From positions 3,286,001 to 3,350,000 of the forward strand of contig CANXME010002486.1 of the NCBI GenBank assembly GCA_948144175.1: DNA of 64,000 nt. The letters are read 5' to 3'. The notes below the pieces were generated by a model that saw nothing but the letters and a program-made list of their open reading frames with translations, searched no databases and was not told where the DNA came from. The translations under genes and the position numbers were made by a program. Every line of letters begins with the position of its first letter. The stretch's first letter is position 1. Shown here in pieces: positions 43,790 through 56,061 of this stretch. Source of the stretch: Closterium sp. NIES-65 (taxonomy: Eukaryota > Streptophyta > Zygnematophyceae > Desmidiales > Closteriaceae).

Positions 43790-46700
43790 TGGCGGAGCCA
43801 GATGCAGCCCCAGCGACGTCCGCGTGAGTCCCTCACGCCCCAGCAGCTGCGTGAGTGGTACGCTGGTTGGGGTTGTAGGGGTGGCGGCGCTGCTACTGCT
43901 ACCACTACTGTTGCCACTACTACTTGCGGCGACCAGATGCAGCTCCAGCGACGCCCACGCACGTCTCTCACGCCCCAGCAGCTTCGTGAGTGGTACGCTC
44001 AGAGTAGAGGATCTCTCAGTTCTATTCACTGCTCTAACGTGATTTGCACTGGTGCTCGGACTGGTCAGCCTTGTGGGACGCCTAGTCACACACAGTCCCG
44101 CTGCTTCGCCCGTCAGAGCGACGCCTGGCGTACCGAGTTGGCGACGAGGCTGAGCTCCCCGACTGGTTGGAGTTGCTTAGGCAGAGGGTAGATATATTTG
44201 CTCTTGACTATGATGCTATTCTCACTGCAATGTATGCATTGCCTACTAGTGCTGACCGTGCCGGTCACCTGTGCGTACCGCCTGACCCAGGTATAGAGCC
44301 TGCTGCTCTAGCTGCTGGTGAGGTTGCTGCTCTAGGTGCTAATGAGTCTCCTGCAACAGGTACAGGTGCGGCTGCTGCTCTAGGTGCTAGTGAGTCTGCT
44401 TCCTCAGGTGCTGGTGAGTCTGCGCTCTCAGGTACTACGTCGGCTTCGGCCTCCCACACCTTCACACTTGACTCGGGGGCTTCTCGCTCCTTCTTTCGAG
44501 ACCGCACCACACTCACGCCGCTTGGTCGGCCAGTTGCAGTCTCTCTGGCAGACCCCTCTGGGGGTCCTATCCTTGCTCACTTCTCCACTGTCCTCCCGTG
44601 TCCAGCGGCCCCCTCTAGCACCCTGTCTGGTCTTTACCTCCCCTCGTTCTCTACGAACTTGGTGAGTGGTGCTGACCTACAGGATGCGGGGGTTCACCAG
44701 TTCACTCCAACAAGCCAGCGGGTGACCCACTGCACGGACGCTCAGACGGGCCGACACTTGGCCACGTTTACACGTCGGCCGGGGTCGAGCCTGTACACAC
44801 TGACCACTTCGTCCCCTCCAGCCACTGCGTCTGGTCAGGTAGCTGCGTAAGGTCAGGTGTTTGCTGCAGCGTCCAAGTCTGGTCCTGGGACTGCCCCCTG
44901 GTCGTGTCGCCTCCTGTCTCACGAGACTCTCCTCTGGCACCACCGCCTTGGTCACCCCTCCCTGCTTCGTCTCCGAAGCATGGCCTCCCGGGTCCTTGTC
45001 TCTGGTCTTCCCCGGTCCCTCCCTCCCCTTCCTCCGGGGCCTGGCCCTACCTGCGTCCCCTGTGTCGAGGGGCGGCAGCGGGCTGCCCCTCACTCCTCCC
45101 AGTTTCTTCCGACAGAGGCCCCGCTGCAGACGCTTCACATGGACGTGTGGGGCCCGGCCCGCGTCCGTGGACAGGGTCACGAGCGCTACTTCCTGCTGGT
45201 GGTTGACGACTACTCACGTTACACCACAGTCTTCCCCTTGCGCAGCAAGGGTGATGTCGCTGAGGTGTTGATCGACTGGATCCGCGCAGCTCGTCTCCAG
45301 CTCAGGCGGAGCTTCGGCTCAGACTTTCCTGTTCTGTGTCTGCACACTAACAGAGGCGGAGAGTTTTCCTCTGGCCTTCTGCGAGCCTACTGTCGTGCAC
45401 GAGGCATCCGCCAGACCTTCACGCTTCCGGAATCTCCACAGCAAAATGGGATTGCTGAGCACCGCATTGGCATGGTCATGGACGTCGCCAGTACGTCCAT
45501 GATGCATGCGGCTGCCCCCCATTTTCTGTGGCCGTTTGCGGTCCAGTACGCGGCGCATCAGATCAACCTTCAGCCCAGGGTCTCCATGCCGGAGACCTCC
45601 CCTGCTTTGCTGTGGACGCGGAGGGTTGGCAATGCGTCTGTGTTCCGTGTCTGGGAATCTCAGGCGTTTGTCCGCGACTTGTCTGCGGGCAAGCTGTCCC
45701 CTCGTGCTGCTCCTTGCGTCTTCCTGGGTTTCCCCCCTGACGCGCCAGGGTGGCAGTTCTACCACCCCACCTCTCGCCGTGTTCTGTCCTCCCAGGACGT
45801 CACGTTCGACGAGTCGGTCCCCTATTACTGTCTCTTCCCCTACCGCACTCCGTCCCTCCCCCCGCCACCGCTCTTCCTTGTGCCAGGTCCCCCCCCGGTA
45901 GACCCCCTCCCCCCTTAGGGTCCTGCCCCTTCAGGTGTTTCCCAGGTAGACGCTGTTGAGCCTGTCGAGGTCGCTGGTGACTCTGGTGCTGCTGAAGGTG
46001 CTGAGCCTGGGGGTGCTGACTCTGGGGGTGCTGAGCGTGTGGGTGCTACGCCTGGGGGTGCTGAGCCTGAGGGTACTACGACTGGGGGTGCTGAGCCCGG
46101 GGGTGCTGAGTCTGGTGGTGCTGAGCCTGGGGGTGCTATGCATGGGAGTGCTGAGCCTGGGGGTGCTGAGCCTGGGGGTGCTACGCCTGGAGGTGCTGAG
46201 CCTGGGGGTGCGTAGCCTGAGGGAGCTGGGCCTTCTTGTGTGGCGTCTGGCGGTGCTGTGCCTGGCGGTACTCCGGGTGCTTCGTCTCGCCGGGAGCCAC
46301 TCTCTCCACAGGAGCTGCGTGAGTGGTTTGCTCGGCGCTGGAGGCGAGCTGCTGGAGCTGGAGATGCTGCGGGTACTAGAGGTTCTACTGCTGTTGAGGG
46401 TGCTGGTGCTGCGGGTCCTGGAGGTGCTCGTACTGGGAGTACTGGAGCTGCTGGGCCTGCGGGTTCTTCTGGAGCTGGAGCTGCTGCGGGTGTTGGCGCG
46501 GAGGCTACTGCTGTCGGTCCTAAAGGCGGTCCTGCTGGGGGTGCTCCTGGTGCTCCTGGAGGTACTGGAGCTGGAGGAGCTGCTGGTGCTGGTGCTGCCG
46601 CTGGGGGTACTGGTGCTGTCCCTGCTGTGTCTGGAGTCGCCTCGCGGCCTCGGCCGTACTTCGTTCCGCTCCTTCAGCAGGTTCTTGGTCTCCCTCCTTC

Positions 46701-48908
46701 TACTGGTCCTCCTCCTCCCTTAGAGTGTCCACAGCCTGTCCCGTCACAGTTACAGTTACAGCCGGCCTCCCCACTGCCTGCTCCATCTCCCTACACTGGT
46801 CCTAATGGAGGTCTTGCTGAGCGACGTGAGCCTGCGTCTCGCCCTGCGTCGCCTGTCCGTGCTGCTCGCACTAGTGGTCGCGGTTCGCGTCTGCGTCCTC
46901 CTTCTGTCCCTTACACGTACCAGATGTCTCTGCGTCCGTCTACTGCTCCTCTGCGTGCCCCTTTGCCTTCTCCTCCTGAGTCTTCTCTTCCTGCTCTTGC
47001 CGACCCGGAGTCGGACTCTCTTCGTGCTGCCAGTCCTACTGTCACGCGTCTCCTTGCTACTGTCGTCACTGACCCTTCTTTCGAGTCCAATGCTGCGTCT
47101 GCCCTAGTTTCTGAGCTCGTCGACTTTGCTGCTCACTGTCGCCTAGACTACGCTGCTAGTCTTGTAGCTGAGTCTGAGTCTGTCTGTCCTCCGTCCGTCG
47201 GGGGTGAGTGTGCCCTTGGCACGGACGTCCTTGAGGACAGGCAGGAGGAGTTCCATTGTCTGGCAGCTGCTTCACCTCATCTCGTGTCCATACTGCTTAC
47301 CCCTGAGGGAGACCCGAATGCGCTTAACATCCCGATTCTGCGCTCTTACGCGGAGGCGATAGAGGGTCCCTACTCCTCTCAGTGGCAGGCGGCTATGGAC
47401 ATAGAGATGGCTTCCTGGAAGTCCACAGGCACCTACGTTGATGAGGTTCCCCCGCCTGGGGCGAACATCCTCAGTGGCATGTGGATCTTCAGGGTGAAGC
47501 GGCCGCCGGGTTCTCCGCCTGTCTTCAAGGCACGGTACGTGGCTCGTGGCTTCAGTCAGCGGCAGGGAGTTGACTACTTTCAGACCTTCTTTCCCACCCC
47601 AAAGATGACCACTCTTCGGGTACTGCTGCACGTTGCTGCTCGCCGTGACTTCGAGCTGCACTCTCTCGACTTCAGCACTGCTTTCTTGCAGGGCAGCCTG
47701 CACGAGGAGATCTGGCTGCACCGCCCACCTGGCTTTACTGGGTCTTTCCCTCCTGGTACCCAGTGGAGTCTCCGGCGGCCAGTCTACGGTCTCCGCCAGG
47801 CGCCACGTGAGTGGCACGACACACTGAGGACTACGCTTGCGGCTCTTCGGTTTGCTCCTTCTACTGCCGACCCATCGCTGTTTCTGCGCACCAACACCTC
47901 TCTGCCGCCGTTCTACATCCTTGTGTACGTCGACGACTTGGTCTTTGCCACAGCTGACACTGCTGGACTCGCCTACGTGAAGCCCGAGCTGCAGAAGAGA
48001 CATACGTGCACTGACCTGGGTGAACTGCGCAGCTACCTTGGCTTGCAGATCACCCGGGACAGAGCACGCCGCACCATTACCCTGACTCAGTCACACATGG
48101 TGCAGCAGGTCCTTCAGCACTTCGGCTTCACGTACTCCTCGCCTCAGGCCACTCCTCTGCCTACTCGCCACTCGCTCTCAGCTCTTCCTTCGGATGAGTC
48201 CGTAGAGTCGAGTGGCCCGTATCCAGAGCTTGTTGGCTGCCTCATGTACCTGATGACCTGCACATGACCTGACCTTGCATACCCTCTTAGCATTCTCGCA
48301 CGCTATGTTGCTCCTGGGAGACACCGACCAGAGCACATGGTTGCAGCGAAGAGGGTGTTGCGCTACTTGTGCAGTACGTCGGGCATGGGGCTAGTGCTTG
48401 GAGGGCGCAGTCCAGTGGTCCTCACTGGGCACGCAGACGCTTCTTGGGCTGACGACCATGCTACGGAGCGGTCGTCACAGGGTTACACCTTCAGCCTTGG
48501 TTCCGGCTCTGTCTCGTTGCGGGCTACCCGCTCGTCTTCTGTTCTCGGCTCCAGTTGTGAGGCTGAGATCTACGCTGGGGCCATGGCTGCACAGGAGCTT
48601 CGCTGGCTCACCTACCTACTGACTGACCTCGGAGAGCCGCCTGGTTCTCCTCCAGTTCTGTACATAGACAACAAGGCCATGCTGGCCTTGTGTCGAGAGC
48701 GGCGACTAGAGCACAGAACAAAGCACATTGCTCTCCGCTACTTCCTTGCTCGTGAGCTATAGCAGCATGGACAATTGCGGCTTGCGTACGTGGCCTCTGA
48801 GGCCAACACTGCTGATGTCTTCACCAAGGCACTTGCGCCTTGTGATCATCAGCGCTTCTGCTCTCAGCTGGGTCTTGTCCCTGTCTTGCCTCACTTGCTC
48901 ACCTCTTG
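43790..48908 (+). pseudogene. Copia F gag (C-terminal part) and pol, degenerate
   Basis: Starts near two copies of an RRPR-SLTPQQLREWYA module (43815-43861 and 43950-43996), then the Cys/His motif near 44030 (C-X13-C-X4-H-X4-C, one residue longer than in E). Protease LDSGAS at 44470. TAA at 44848 after QVAA. Pre-integrase WHHRLGHPS near 44940. Integrase D near 45143, then LHTNRGGEF with Asn (45349-45351) in place of the second catalytic Asp. TAG at 45916. Linker EPGGA repeats 46000-46210, with TAG near 46213. LREWF near 46320, PYFVPLLQQVL near 46660. RT with YVDD near 47930. TGA at 48265 (CGA in E). RNase H DASWADD near 48440. TAG at 48760-48762, the same place as in D. The reading ends LLTS, TGA, at 48908. 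Confidence 0.92.
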
Positions 48909-49128
48909 ACCTTTCTTGTACTGTTACATATATATATATATATATCTGCTCTTGCTTGTCTAGCCTTATATATATATAATTAATGCTGCATGTGAAGTGG
49001 CCTTGTGGCCTTGAACTTGTGCTCGGAATGTGTGGTGACTTTGTGATCCACCCTGAGCTTGCTTTGCTTTGCTTTGCTTGACTGGTCTTGTGACCCCCTG
49101 TTCTCCCCCCACTTTGCCTATGGGGGTG

Positions 49129-49258
49129 TGTCAGAACATTATAGCTTATGCTGTTGTGTAGGCTGTAGTGGGGTATCCCATAGGGGGTACAACTCAATTA
49201 GGGTTAGTACTTGTACCTAGTTGTTTCATCGTTCATTCATTCTCGTTCGATTCTCACA
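49129..49258 (+). repeat. Copia F 3' LTR (130 bp)
   Basis: Partner of 42690-42818, followed by CATAG. Confidence 0.93.
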
Positions 49259-49480
49259 CATAGATCACGACCTTAGGCGTGGCAAATTGAAAGCCAAGCC
49301 CGCATGGCATGAAGAGTATTCTTGCATACTTTGGCATTTTGTAGGCTGTTGATGAAAAAACGGTTTGATTGGACGAGGCAACACTCACTGCTAGAACTCC
49401 AAGTTTCCCAACTCTGCAATTAGAACTCTCGATCCCAAAATATTTCGTGCTGTTTGAACTTGGCTGACTCAATGAGAGAG

Positions 49481-49514
<34 letters not shown>

Positions 49515-50306
49515 GATGCAAGGTAGAGCGACATTTGACACAAAACCATCGCAATACCCCTACTCATCTTTGCGTCCACCGTTCCCACCCCCAGGCAAAA
49601 TTACTAATCTTACGCAATTTGGTCCTCGAGGTCTAAAGTTTGTGAAGGAAGTCTTGCTAGTTAATCAAGTCGAATACTCGATAGTCAAGTGAGGCTGGTG
49701 GGGTGCTTTGGGTGTGCACCTTTCCCTCTCTAACTTAAACGTCAGGCAGCGGAGCACGAAACCACCTTTTCCACCCCTTGTTAAAAATGGAGGGAACAAA
49801 GAAGTTCCCCCAATTTCGACACTTAGTCCAAAGATACCTACAGGCGGAGTCAGCGTGGTTTCATCACTGCAGACAAGAATTCCGTTGCACAACGCATTGG
49901 GACGATAAATCAACACGGAGCTCGAAGTACAATAGGCACGAGCCATGCTGAAGGTATTGATATTTAACCATTTTCAAATCATGAAGTGTCTTAACAAAGT
50001 AATTCCATAGAAAGGATACAACTAAGCTCTTCAATTATTTTTAAAGCATAGGCTCCGCATCAAACACAACATGCTGCACGAACCCACTAAATAAGATCCT
50101 CATTATCTTCGATTGTCGCAACAGTTCACTCTCCAACAAAGGCCCCAAAATTATCGTTTTTTGTGAATTCGCCATCATCTCATCCAACGCCTGCATTGCC
50201 ATTCACGTAGGGATGTGCTACGCTCACTCAGGGGGGCATTATTTAGGTCAAAAGGAGCCACACTCGGAACCCAACGTTCCATACGTTTCCTACGTGACTT
50301 GTTCTC
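49259..50306. other. Unassigned spacer with a long A-run
   Basis: Contains an A-homopolymer of about 32 bases (49482-49513). It could be a microsatellite or the tail of an unrecognised retroposon, but no target duplication was found around it. No gene recognised; the right part may hold the end of the pogo-like transposon. Confidence 0.5.
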
Positions 50307-51688
50307 TCAAGATTTTTGCGTAGAAAGCAAGTCGTTACACGTATGGTGGGCCGCCATAGTCCCCCCGTTGATGTTTAGCTTCCCAATTAGAGTGGTTAAT
50401 GAAGTGACATCATCGCTAGATTGATCGTCGAAGGGCCCCCCAAATATACGTGCAATGCCCCACTCCTCTAACCATGAAAATAGGAGAATGGTCGGTATTC
50501 CCATTCGGGGCGGTGAAAATGGGCCTTGCCATGCCCCACTAATCTGCGTGATCGCCGTTCGCAAGTCCGAACAAAGGTATTTCTTACTTGTTGGATTTTC
50601 ACCCCTGTCATAAAAATTCTCTACTGGGGCATCCGGCACAATGGCATCCGGCATATCAAAATTTTCATGCATCCACTTGACCAATTTCTATCGAACTCTC
50701 AACTTGCGAGTTGAGATGCGACCTTGGTCGAGCGATTGGATATGAGACATACAATTGGGTAGCATGTAAAGGACGCGCACGTTTCCAACGTCAACGTGTT
50801 TCAAAGTTGATGTTATACGATGGCGCTTTGTCCACGAGCAAAGCACATTCTGATCCTCGATCTCCATCTGGGTAGAGAATATGTATACCCATTGCGTGAA
50901 GGTGTATGATGGGTTGGGATGCGATGATACATTGACCCTTTTTCTCTTTTTGCATCAGATGATGCGATGATACAATGACACCCCTCTTCCCCCCCCCCCC
51001 CCCCCCCCCCTTTTTTTCTTTTCTTTTTTTGCATGACACATGCAACATTTGTTCGCGGCAATGACACTAGGATACAATGGCGCAATGACACAATGAACGA
51101 GTCGTGATGCTTACCTAACTAGCCATCTACGCTTTCTTGTTAAAGTCTTGCATACGAAAGTCGATTTTGGAGGAGCTCAGACGTAGAGACTTTCCAATGG
51201 TGATGGTGTCGAAACCGTCTGCGTTCATGCAAAACGTAAGAGTAAAAGACACCTTATCCAACTTTCCACCAAACACGGGCTTGGTGGCGAATGTACGACG
51301 AGGTTGTTGCCCTTGTAATAAGCACGTTGTAAACGTCTCGCGTCTTGCACCCTAAGAGAAATTTAGGAAGATTCTTCCTTCTTGTGGCGATTGACTCGTT
51401 AGCGTCCAATGCCTCCCCTTTCCACATGTGGAATGCCATGCCCATGCGCGCCAATGCTCTACGGAACCATCTGGAACTATACAAAGAGTATTTGTGCAAT
51501 CGCAAACGCATCGCTAGCTCGCATGCCTTTGCTTGATGAATAATAAACAAAATCGGCAGATTGGCAGCGTTTTGCGTAATCCCCCATTCGCGAAGGCGTG
51601 CTTCTAGCGCAGCAGAATGACATGATGTACGTGTCTTACGTGTTTGTAAGAGTAATGTAGGCTTAAACCATGCACTGACAATTTTCAA
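50307..51688 (-). pseudogene. Pogo/Tc5-like transposase (CENPB-type HTH plus DDE_1)
   Basis: Read right to left across several frames. A CENPB-type helix-turn-helix (LEARLREWGITQ...AKACELAMRL...SSRWFRRALARMGMAFHMWKGEA; 51.62-51.39 kb). Then the DDE_1 nuclease: FATKPVFGGKLDKVSFTLTF followed by CMNADGFDTITIGKS (51.29-51.19 kb; compare 'KdRlTvll.aNadG...p.viGk'), LLVDKAPSYNIN near 50850 (compare 'LDNaPsH', Asp kept, Asn to Lys), and VRVLYMLPNC...IQSLDQGRISTRKL (50.79-50.70 kb; compare 'llpPnttsl.QPlDqGvi...K'), running into KWMHENFD. A C22 then T7 run (50990-51018) interrupts the DDE part. It is a decayed Tc1/mariner-superfamily (pogo/Tc5) transposase; a domesticated CENPB-like gene is less likely, given the breaks. 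Confidence 0.8.
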
Positions 51689-53144
51689 TATCTTTGATAC
51701 GGTAGATTGGACGCTGTTTTCTTATCGAGATATTTCACAAGTTGCATCAACGTAAGGCCGGAGTTAGCTATGGAATGCACAAACGCCCTTTCAAGGCCGA
51801 GAGTTGAATATGATTTGTTTTTCGTTTAATAGGCACAGCTAGCTACTAAGGTATAGAGAGGTATAGGCCGAACTAAACGGTCAAATGCGTTTTGGGAAGA
51901 AAATGTGTGTTTAAAGCCAGGATCTCAAGTACCGGACATTGTGGTCAACTGCAAAACACTTGACGGCAGGTTACTATGTTATTTGCACCGAAGTCACAGG
52001 TTGGGTTGTGATGCATTTTGATTGGTCACCTCACCAAACCAGCCCAGGAAGCCTATTCTGCGACTTTGGAAGACCTCAACCACGGAAAGAGTCGCCAGCC
52101 CAGCAATGTCAAATGCAAAACATCAGCCAAACAACTTGAGACAGAATGTGAGAAGTGACTAAAGCAGAGGAGAACGACTGAAATCTCACGCTAGAAGAAA
52201 CTACGCCAAGCTCATTCACCCCCAGCAGCACATCCTGTTCTCGCGCGTGCCCCACTCGCAGGCATTTCACGGAAGCCTACATCGACATAATAACGCATTG
52301 GAGGAGCAAGTTTGCGTAGGATAGTACCGTAGGTTGAATCCCTGGGATGAAGGCGCAGTGGGGAGGGCGCACCTGGGATGAAGGCGCAGTGGGGAGGGAA
52401 GAAGGATGCAGTGAAGATAGGGGAAAGGGGGAAGCAGGGCGTAACGCAAGGAAGTGGGAGGGGGAAGCAGGCACCTCACAGTGAGCGACAGCGATGTTAT
52501 CATTGTAGGCACTAACCGCGGAGCCGCAATTTGTGGCTGTAGCAGCGGGTATGGGTGGTGGTGCTGCTGCTAGTGGGGGTCGTGCTGAGGGTTCACCACG
52601 CATGTGGATGGGAGTGGCAGGGGTAGCAGCAGCACCATCGCCCACTACATGAACCGCAGCATGGTGTGCGTCATTGGGAACACGCCTATTCGGGGGTGAG
52701 GACTCTGGTGAGGGCGCACGTGAGGGCGAGGGTGAGGTAGTGGGCGATGGTGGGGGGAAGCAGGAGATGAGGCAGGCGGAGAGGAGGTCAAAGCAGCAGA
52801 AGATGGCGTGCGAGCGCGAGGTGGCGGGCAGCAGGAGGTCCCATTGTGCGACGGCACCGCCACCATGTGGCACGCTGCTGGCTCTCCTAGTTGCATCAAT
52901 GGTGGTGGCCGGAACGATGCTCGCTGCAGATGGTTGTAACGCGGGTTGTAGGGGGTTGGGGCATGAGAGGGAGGACGGGGTGAGAGGGGAGGGGACAGAT
53001 GAGAGAGAGGGAGAGTGAGGGTGATGTAAGCGGGGTGTTCCCTGAAGCAACGTGGGACGGTGGTGGTAGTGCCTCACGTGCATTGCCCTGCACTGCATCG
53101 CCATTCCACCTCTACTACCTCCCTGCCCCCTTGCCCGCCATGCC
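51689..53144. other. Unassigned region; GC-rich right half with a 31-bp tandem repeat
   Basis: The left part is moderately AT-rich with no recognised gene. A 31-bp direct tandem duplication starts at 52341 and 52372 (CCTGGGATGAAGGCGCAGTG core). A 311-codon minus-strand frame (53212-52277) is Ser/Pro/Ala-rich and low in complexity; no domain could be recognised, and it overlaps open frames on the other strand, so it is not called a gene. Confidence 0.45.
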
Positions 53145-53782
53145 TTGTCACCACCTGCCCGCCCATTACATGCAGAGTGCTCGAGTCCAGTAAAACGCAG
53201 CCCCCATCCCAACCTGCTGCCAGCACCACGTCGCTCCCATTGCTCCCCACGAATCGTTCAGCGTGGTAAATTCCCCTTCCGTCCATCCATAGCCCCTCTT
53301 CGTCCCCACCTTCCCCTTCGCCATACGCCTTCCCTCCGCCACCGTTCTTCCCCCCCTTCGCCGTACCCCCCAGCGCCGCTCCCCACCCGCCTATTTACGC
53401 AGCTCCCTCCCACCCGCACTGCAGGGGTTGCGGGCCACAGCGCCGCGCGTCCTGCGCGGAGCAGGGGCACTAGCAGTCCGACTCGGAGTCTGAGTCAAAC
53501 TGCAGCTGCCGAAGTGACACGCGCACGCGCCGAGCTGTGCCGCATCAGGGTGCGTCGCCTGCCCGTGCGCCTACCGCGCAGACTCAGAGTCGCAACCGCA
53601 GTCACCCCTGCTGCCAAAGGGCTCCGCGCCACCCGCCTCGTCTATGTCCGCGCGCGCTATCGCGGCGACAGCACCGTCGTCGTCATGAACCCGCTGCCCC
53701 GCCTGCTGCGGGCCATGCTCGGCCCGGCGGGTCTTGGGCGAGCGAGGGGGAGAACGCACGGCAAGCGACTGGTCGCCTGGTT
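53145..53782 (+). other. Possible host open frame interrupted by element I
   Basis: An Arg/Pro/Ala-rich open frame (MSPPARPLHAECSS start; RVRRLPVRLPRRLRVATAVT and RGDSTVVVMNPLPRLLRAML later). It crosses the target of element I; with the insertion removed it stays open for about 37 further codons (from 55203) before TAA. No family was recognised. High GC content makes long chance frames likely, so this is only a candidate exon. A TATAAA-like string lies at about 55323, beyond its end. Confidence 0.25.
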
Positions 53783-55197
53783 TGTGAAAGTTAGAAGAGA
53801 AAAGAGGGGTTGAACTAGCAAGAATGGGGATACAAATAGCAAAGCAAGCAAAGTAGTACAAGCTCAGGGTGGATCACAATGTCACCACACATTCTGAGCA
53901 CAAGTTCAAGAAGCAATAGTTTAAAGTTCACAATTATGAGTAAAGCTAGAGGCTATCGCAGAGGGCAAGTGAGAAGGAGGAGGCGAGAGTGAGAGGAGAG
54001 GAGATAGGAGGCGACGGCTGAAGCTGCAGACACTCGGGCAACAGGAGGCACACTGGCACAGTGGCTACCGGAGCAACTCTCCGGACTACTGGAGTAACTG
54101 GCCCCGTGGCTAAAGTAGCGGCAGACGAGCAACGGACCCACGGGCGACTGGCACAGGTGGCTACGACTGGGCTACCGGAGCAACTCCCCGGACTACAGGT
54201 GCTGCTGGCGACACGACGGCAACCCCCGTTCAGCTTCCCAAACAGTCTCACCCCCCCTGACACACACCCCCTACTGCACCCCTAGGGTCACTCACACCCC
54301 ACCCCCTAGCACCACTCCATCAACTCCCACACACCCACCCCCCTCAGCGGCAGCTGCAGCAGTGGGAGACAGAGGAGGAGGAGGAGCATGAGAGACTACA
54401 CACCCGCCACCCCCTACTCGCCACCCCCAAACCCTAACACAGGGCAGGGCGGGATGGCGGGTAGGGAGGTTACGGGGGGGAGAGGGGGGGGGGGGGGACC
54501 GATGCGCGGCCTCCCAGGGCGCCAAAACAGGCGGCAGAAGGGGCGGCGCCCGCCCCCCTCCCCCAGGTCGCCCCTCCCGTCGTCCGTCGAGGCGACCCTC
54601 GGGGGCCGCGGGGCGGGGCCGGGGCCGTGCAAGGGCGGCGACGGGGTCGCTGCGGGCGGCGTCGGGGCCGCTGGCGGCGGCGACGAGCCGTTGCGGGCGG
54701 GGACGGGGTCGCTGCGGGCGGCGACGGGGCCGCTGCGGGCGGCGACGCGGCCGATGCGGGCGGCGACGCGGCCGATGCGGGCGGCGACGGGGCCGGCGCG
54801 CGGGTTCCCGTCGCTCGGCGCAGCGCCTCCCGAGGGCGACGCACCGAGTGACGGGGCAGAAGCCCGCCGCGCGCCTCGGGGCGCACAGCGGGCAGAGAAC
54901 CGCCGCGCGCCTCGGGGCGCACGGCGGGCAGAAAACCGCCGCGCGCCTCGGGGCGCACGGCGGGAAGAAAAAACTGCCGCACAGAGAGTAGCAGTAGCAG
55001 TTGCAGCGGAAGCAACGAGGTGGTGAGCCCACCCACAGGATCGATCCAAGAGGATCGACCTGCTCTGATAGCATGTGAAAGTTAGAAGAGAAAAGAGGGG
55101 TTGAACTAGCAAGAATGGGGATACAAATAGCAAACCCTAGAAGGGTTGTACTCGCTATGGAGCACCCCACTACAGGCTAGAGCATAATATTCTGACA
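53783..55197 (-). mobile_element. Non-autonomous copia-lineage element I (minus strand)
   Basis: 1415 bp with an exact 5-bp target duplication TGGTT (53778-53782 and 55198-55202). The 5' LTR is 55074-55197 (124 bp). The left LTR keeps only its last ~60 bp (53783-53845) and joins directly to the lineage's 3' non-coding block, so the polypurine tract and the start of that LTR are deleted. Primer site TGCTATCAGAGC (minus strand) next to the 5' LTR. The interior is a GC-rich leader (GGGCGGCGACGGGG-type units, 54620-54800, and CGCGCGCCTCGGGGCGCA units, 54870-54965) with no gag or pol. The leader start and 3' block match H. Confidence 0.92.
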
Positions 55198-56061
55198 TGG
55201 TTGCCTATCGCTTGCCCTCGCCACGCCTTGTTCTCACATGCGGACGCGCCACAGATCTTGACGTGCTATTTCCGGCGCCCCTCCGCGCTTGTGGTATTAC
55301 GAGTCGACACGCTTGTTGCTAGGATATAAACAGAGACACGCGTCTCTTTCACATTTCTACTTATGTGCATTTCGTGGGGGATAGAGGTCGTGTGGGTGGT
55401 TCTGCTGAATGGTATCAAGTGGGACGTGAGCCCTCAACCCCCCCTCCCCCCTCCCCCTTTTTTTTTTCACAAAATAAGACGTTGCTTGGACCGTAAAAAC
55501 TTAGCCACGCCGTTTTCATACCCCTATGCGTGGGATTTCGCTCACGAAATAGAACCACCGCTACATAATCCCAAAAGTACCTGACATTCTGGCGCGTCAG
55601 AAGGTCAGGTTGGAAAGTGCATTGGCCCCACTGTGCAGTCACCACGTCATACGCACAGTATTTTCAAACTGCTTTCGACCTGAAGCAACAGGTGAGGATA
55701 ACGGTGTTGAAATTGGATGAGGGAGGGGGGTATACAATTGGTGAGGGAGAGGTGTACATTGTAGGGGCACGATTCACGAGGCCCCCGGCTGGCCACTGTA
55801 CTGCTACCCTTAAGGCGAGAAAGCAACCAAGGTAAATGGTCAAACATTTTGGCGGTTTTGACGATTGCGAAAGATTAGGGTTACATTCACAAATGAGCAC
55901 TACAAAATAGTCACTCCTCCTTCACCGATTTTCAATGGATTTCTTGCATAGTAATGTACGCACCACATTCTTATATCGGCGGAGGAAGCTTTTTAGACTA
56001 TTTGTATTTCCATCGAATATGTTCGCCTATATTCTAAGCACTTTAGTTTGCGCATTGTTCT
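55198..56061. other. Unassigned spacer
   Basis: No recognised gene. A possible TATA string (GATATAAACAG) lies at 55321. A C/T-rich tract ending in nine T's is at 55437-55469. Short open frames at 55617-55835 (+) and 55664-55900 (-) show no known motif. The last bases may belong to the LINE-like fragment continued at 57357. Confidence 0.4.

Larger units (their letters stand above)
42690..49258 (+). mobile_element. Copia element F (plus strand)
   Basis: LTRs at 42690-42818 (129 bp) and 49129-49258 (130 bp; one extra G). Target copies CGTAG and CATAG match at four of five. Primer site TGGTAACAGAGC at 42819; polypurine tract CCTATGGGGGTG at 49117-49128. Close to D and E in pol, but the gag head is missing. 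The first leader segment (CACTGCTTCCGCTGCTACT) is shared with the non-autonomous elements H and I. Confidence 0.93.

Noticed and set aside
49482..49513. Poly(A) tail of a SINE or processed pseudogene
   Set aside because: No target duplication or upstream coding/tRNA-like sequence could be tied to it.
52277..53212. 311-codon minus-strand gene
   Set aside because: Low-complexity Ser/Pro/Ala sequence with no domain and competing open frames on the other strand in GC-rich DNA.
54292..55170. Long open frames in element I and in the leaders of D, F and H
   Set aside because: Explained by GC-rich repeats; several frames on both strands are open at once and none has a known motif.
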